Assembly: GCA_022707665.1 (NCBI GenBank)
Contig: JAKJAE010000167.1
Coordinates: 1 to 6,361 of the forward strand
DNA length: 6,361 bases
From: Chloroflexota bacterium
GTDB lineage: Bacteria; Chloroflexota; Anaerolineae; B4-G1; SLSP01
Reading direction: 5' to 3'
Shown here: in pieces, positions 5,963 to 6,361 of the stretch
How positions within the stretch are numbered: the stretch's first letter is position 1
How the letters are laid out: each line of letters begins with the position of its first letter
Notes under the pieces: model-generated
What the model was told of the DNA's origin: nothing
Seen by the model: only the letters and a program-made list of their open reading frames with translations
Databases searched by the model: none
Program-made: the position numbers and the translations under genes

Positions 5963-6361
5963 AACGTGGTAACAAGACGGGGGGCAGGCCCCTGAAAAAT
6001 GGCACGAATCCCCAACTGTAGATGGCCAACGCCTGCGACGTGACTGCGCGAATGCCTGAGCCGGCAAACGAAGCCCGGAGTGTAGCCCATCCCCTATCGT
6101 CGGTCACCCAGCGCTCCATCACCATGACCCCCATGCTGTTGAGCAACAGAGAGACGAGCAGCAGCGCAATCACAACACCAACGACCAGGCCCAGTACGTT
6201 GTCCAGGAAACCGAGCTTTGGGAGCTTGGTCACCGGAAACGCCAGACGGGTCAACACGTAACCCGCGATCAGGAAGATGAGGAGCAACGCATCGAACACC
6301 AGGCCGCGCGCCAACGACACGTTGGGACCCGTGATAGCCTGCAAGCGAAAAGCAGTCTCCT
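5961..6361 (-). CDS. CvpA-family membrane protein, 5' end outside the window
   Basis: The frame is open from the window edge at 6361 to the TAG at 5961-5963, giving about 132 visible residues. Two long hydrophobic stretches, G-L-V-F-D-A-L-L-L-I-F onward and V-L-G-L-V-V-G-V-V-I-A-L-L-L, are separated by a short polar loop containing P-K-L-G-F-L-D-N. This matches the middle and end of CvpA/YshB-type inner-membrane proteins, where a D-x-x-x-G element precedes the last long helix. The expected first one or two helices are missing, so the true start is outside the window. The TTG at 6344 is probably not the start: the frame continues through it and its nearest AGGAG is 12 bases upstream. CvpA is linked to colicin V production and envelope stress in enterobacteria; in other bacteria its role is unclear. 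The mutS2 gene follows after 8 bases, a pairing also found in Bacillus-type genomes. Confidence 0.85.
   Translation of the reverse strand, partial: ETAFRLQAITGPNVSLARGLVFDALLLIFLIAGYVLTRLAFPVTKLPKLGFLDNVLGLVVGVVIALLLVSLLLNSMGVMVMERWVTDDRGWATLRASFAGSGIRAVTSQALAIYSWGFVPFFRGLPPVLLPR

Noticed and set aside
5953..6090. Upstream extension of the MutS2 start
   Set aside because: It overlaps cvpA in another frame, and MutS2 family proteins start at the M-N-R-H-W-E-K-L-E position.

Overview
The window is GC-rich (roughly 60%), gene-dense bacterial chromosome with no sign of mobile DNA. The gene set is a family-5 uracil-DNA glycosylase, an FmdB zinc-ribbon protein, a SprT-like metallopeptidase and a cvpA-mutS2 pair. 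Together with short intergenic gaps and frequent TTG/GTG/ATG choices, it would suit a free-living Chloroflexota-like or other deep-branching, possibly thermophilic bacterium. That placement is a guess from gene content and composition, not a measured result.

Left part, plus strand (1-3029): four tightly packed genes read rightwards. First is the 3' portion of a protein with a nucleotidyltransferase fold; its frame is open to the window edge, so its start lies outside. Twelve bases later comes a small P-loop kinase. An ATGA overlap leads into a SprT-like zinc metallopeptidase, and a 24-base gap leads to a UdgB-type uracil-DNA glycosylase. The spacing suggests one transcript. The last two genes point to DNA repair; the first two look like a metabolite- or nucleotide-modifying pair of unknown substrate.

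Middle (3030-3546): a 122-base spacer holds a clear sigma70-type promoter (TTGCTA, 16-base spacer, TATAAT) and a 10-base direct repeat. The second repeat copy is the Shine-Dalgarno site of a monocistronic fmdB-like zinc-ribbon gene. The gene ends at a textbook intrinsic terminator, a 14-bp perfect stem followed by TTTT, which also separates it from the convergent genes to its right.

Right part, minus strand (3547-6361): a cvpA-like membrane protein, cut by the right edge, is followed after 8 bases by a full-length mutS2 with intact ATPase and Smr nuclease motifs. This pairing is common in bacteria.

No RNA genes, CRISPR arrays, insertion sequences or prophage genes were seen. Most of the window is recognisable housekeeping or repair genes. 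The less ordinary points are the apparent N-terminal extension of the nucleotidyltransferase, the nucleotidyltransferase-kinase pair, and the SprT protease with an unrecognised N-terminal region next to a DNA glycosylase.
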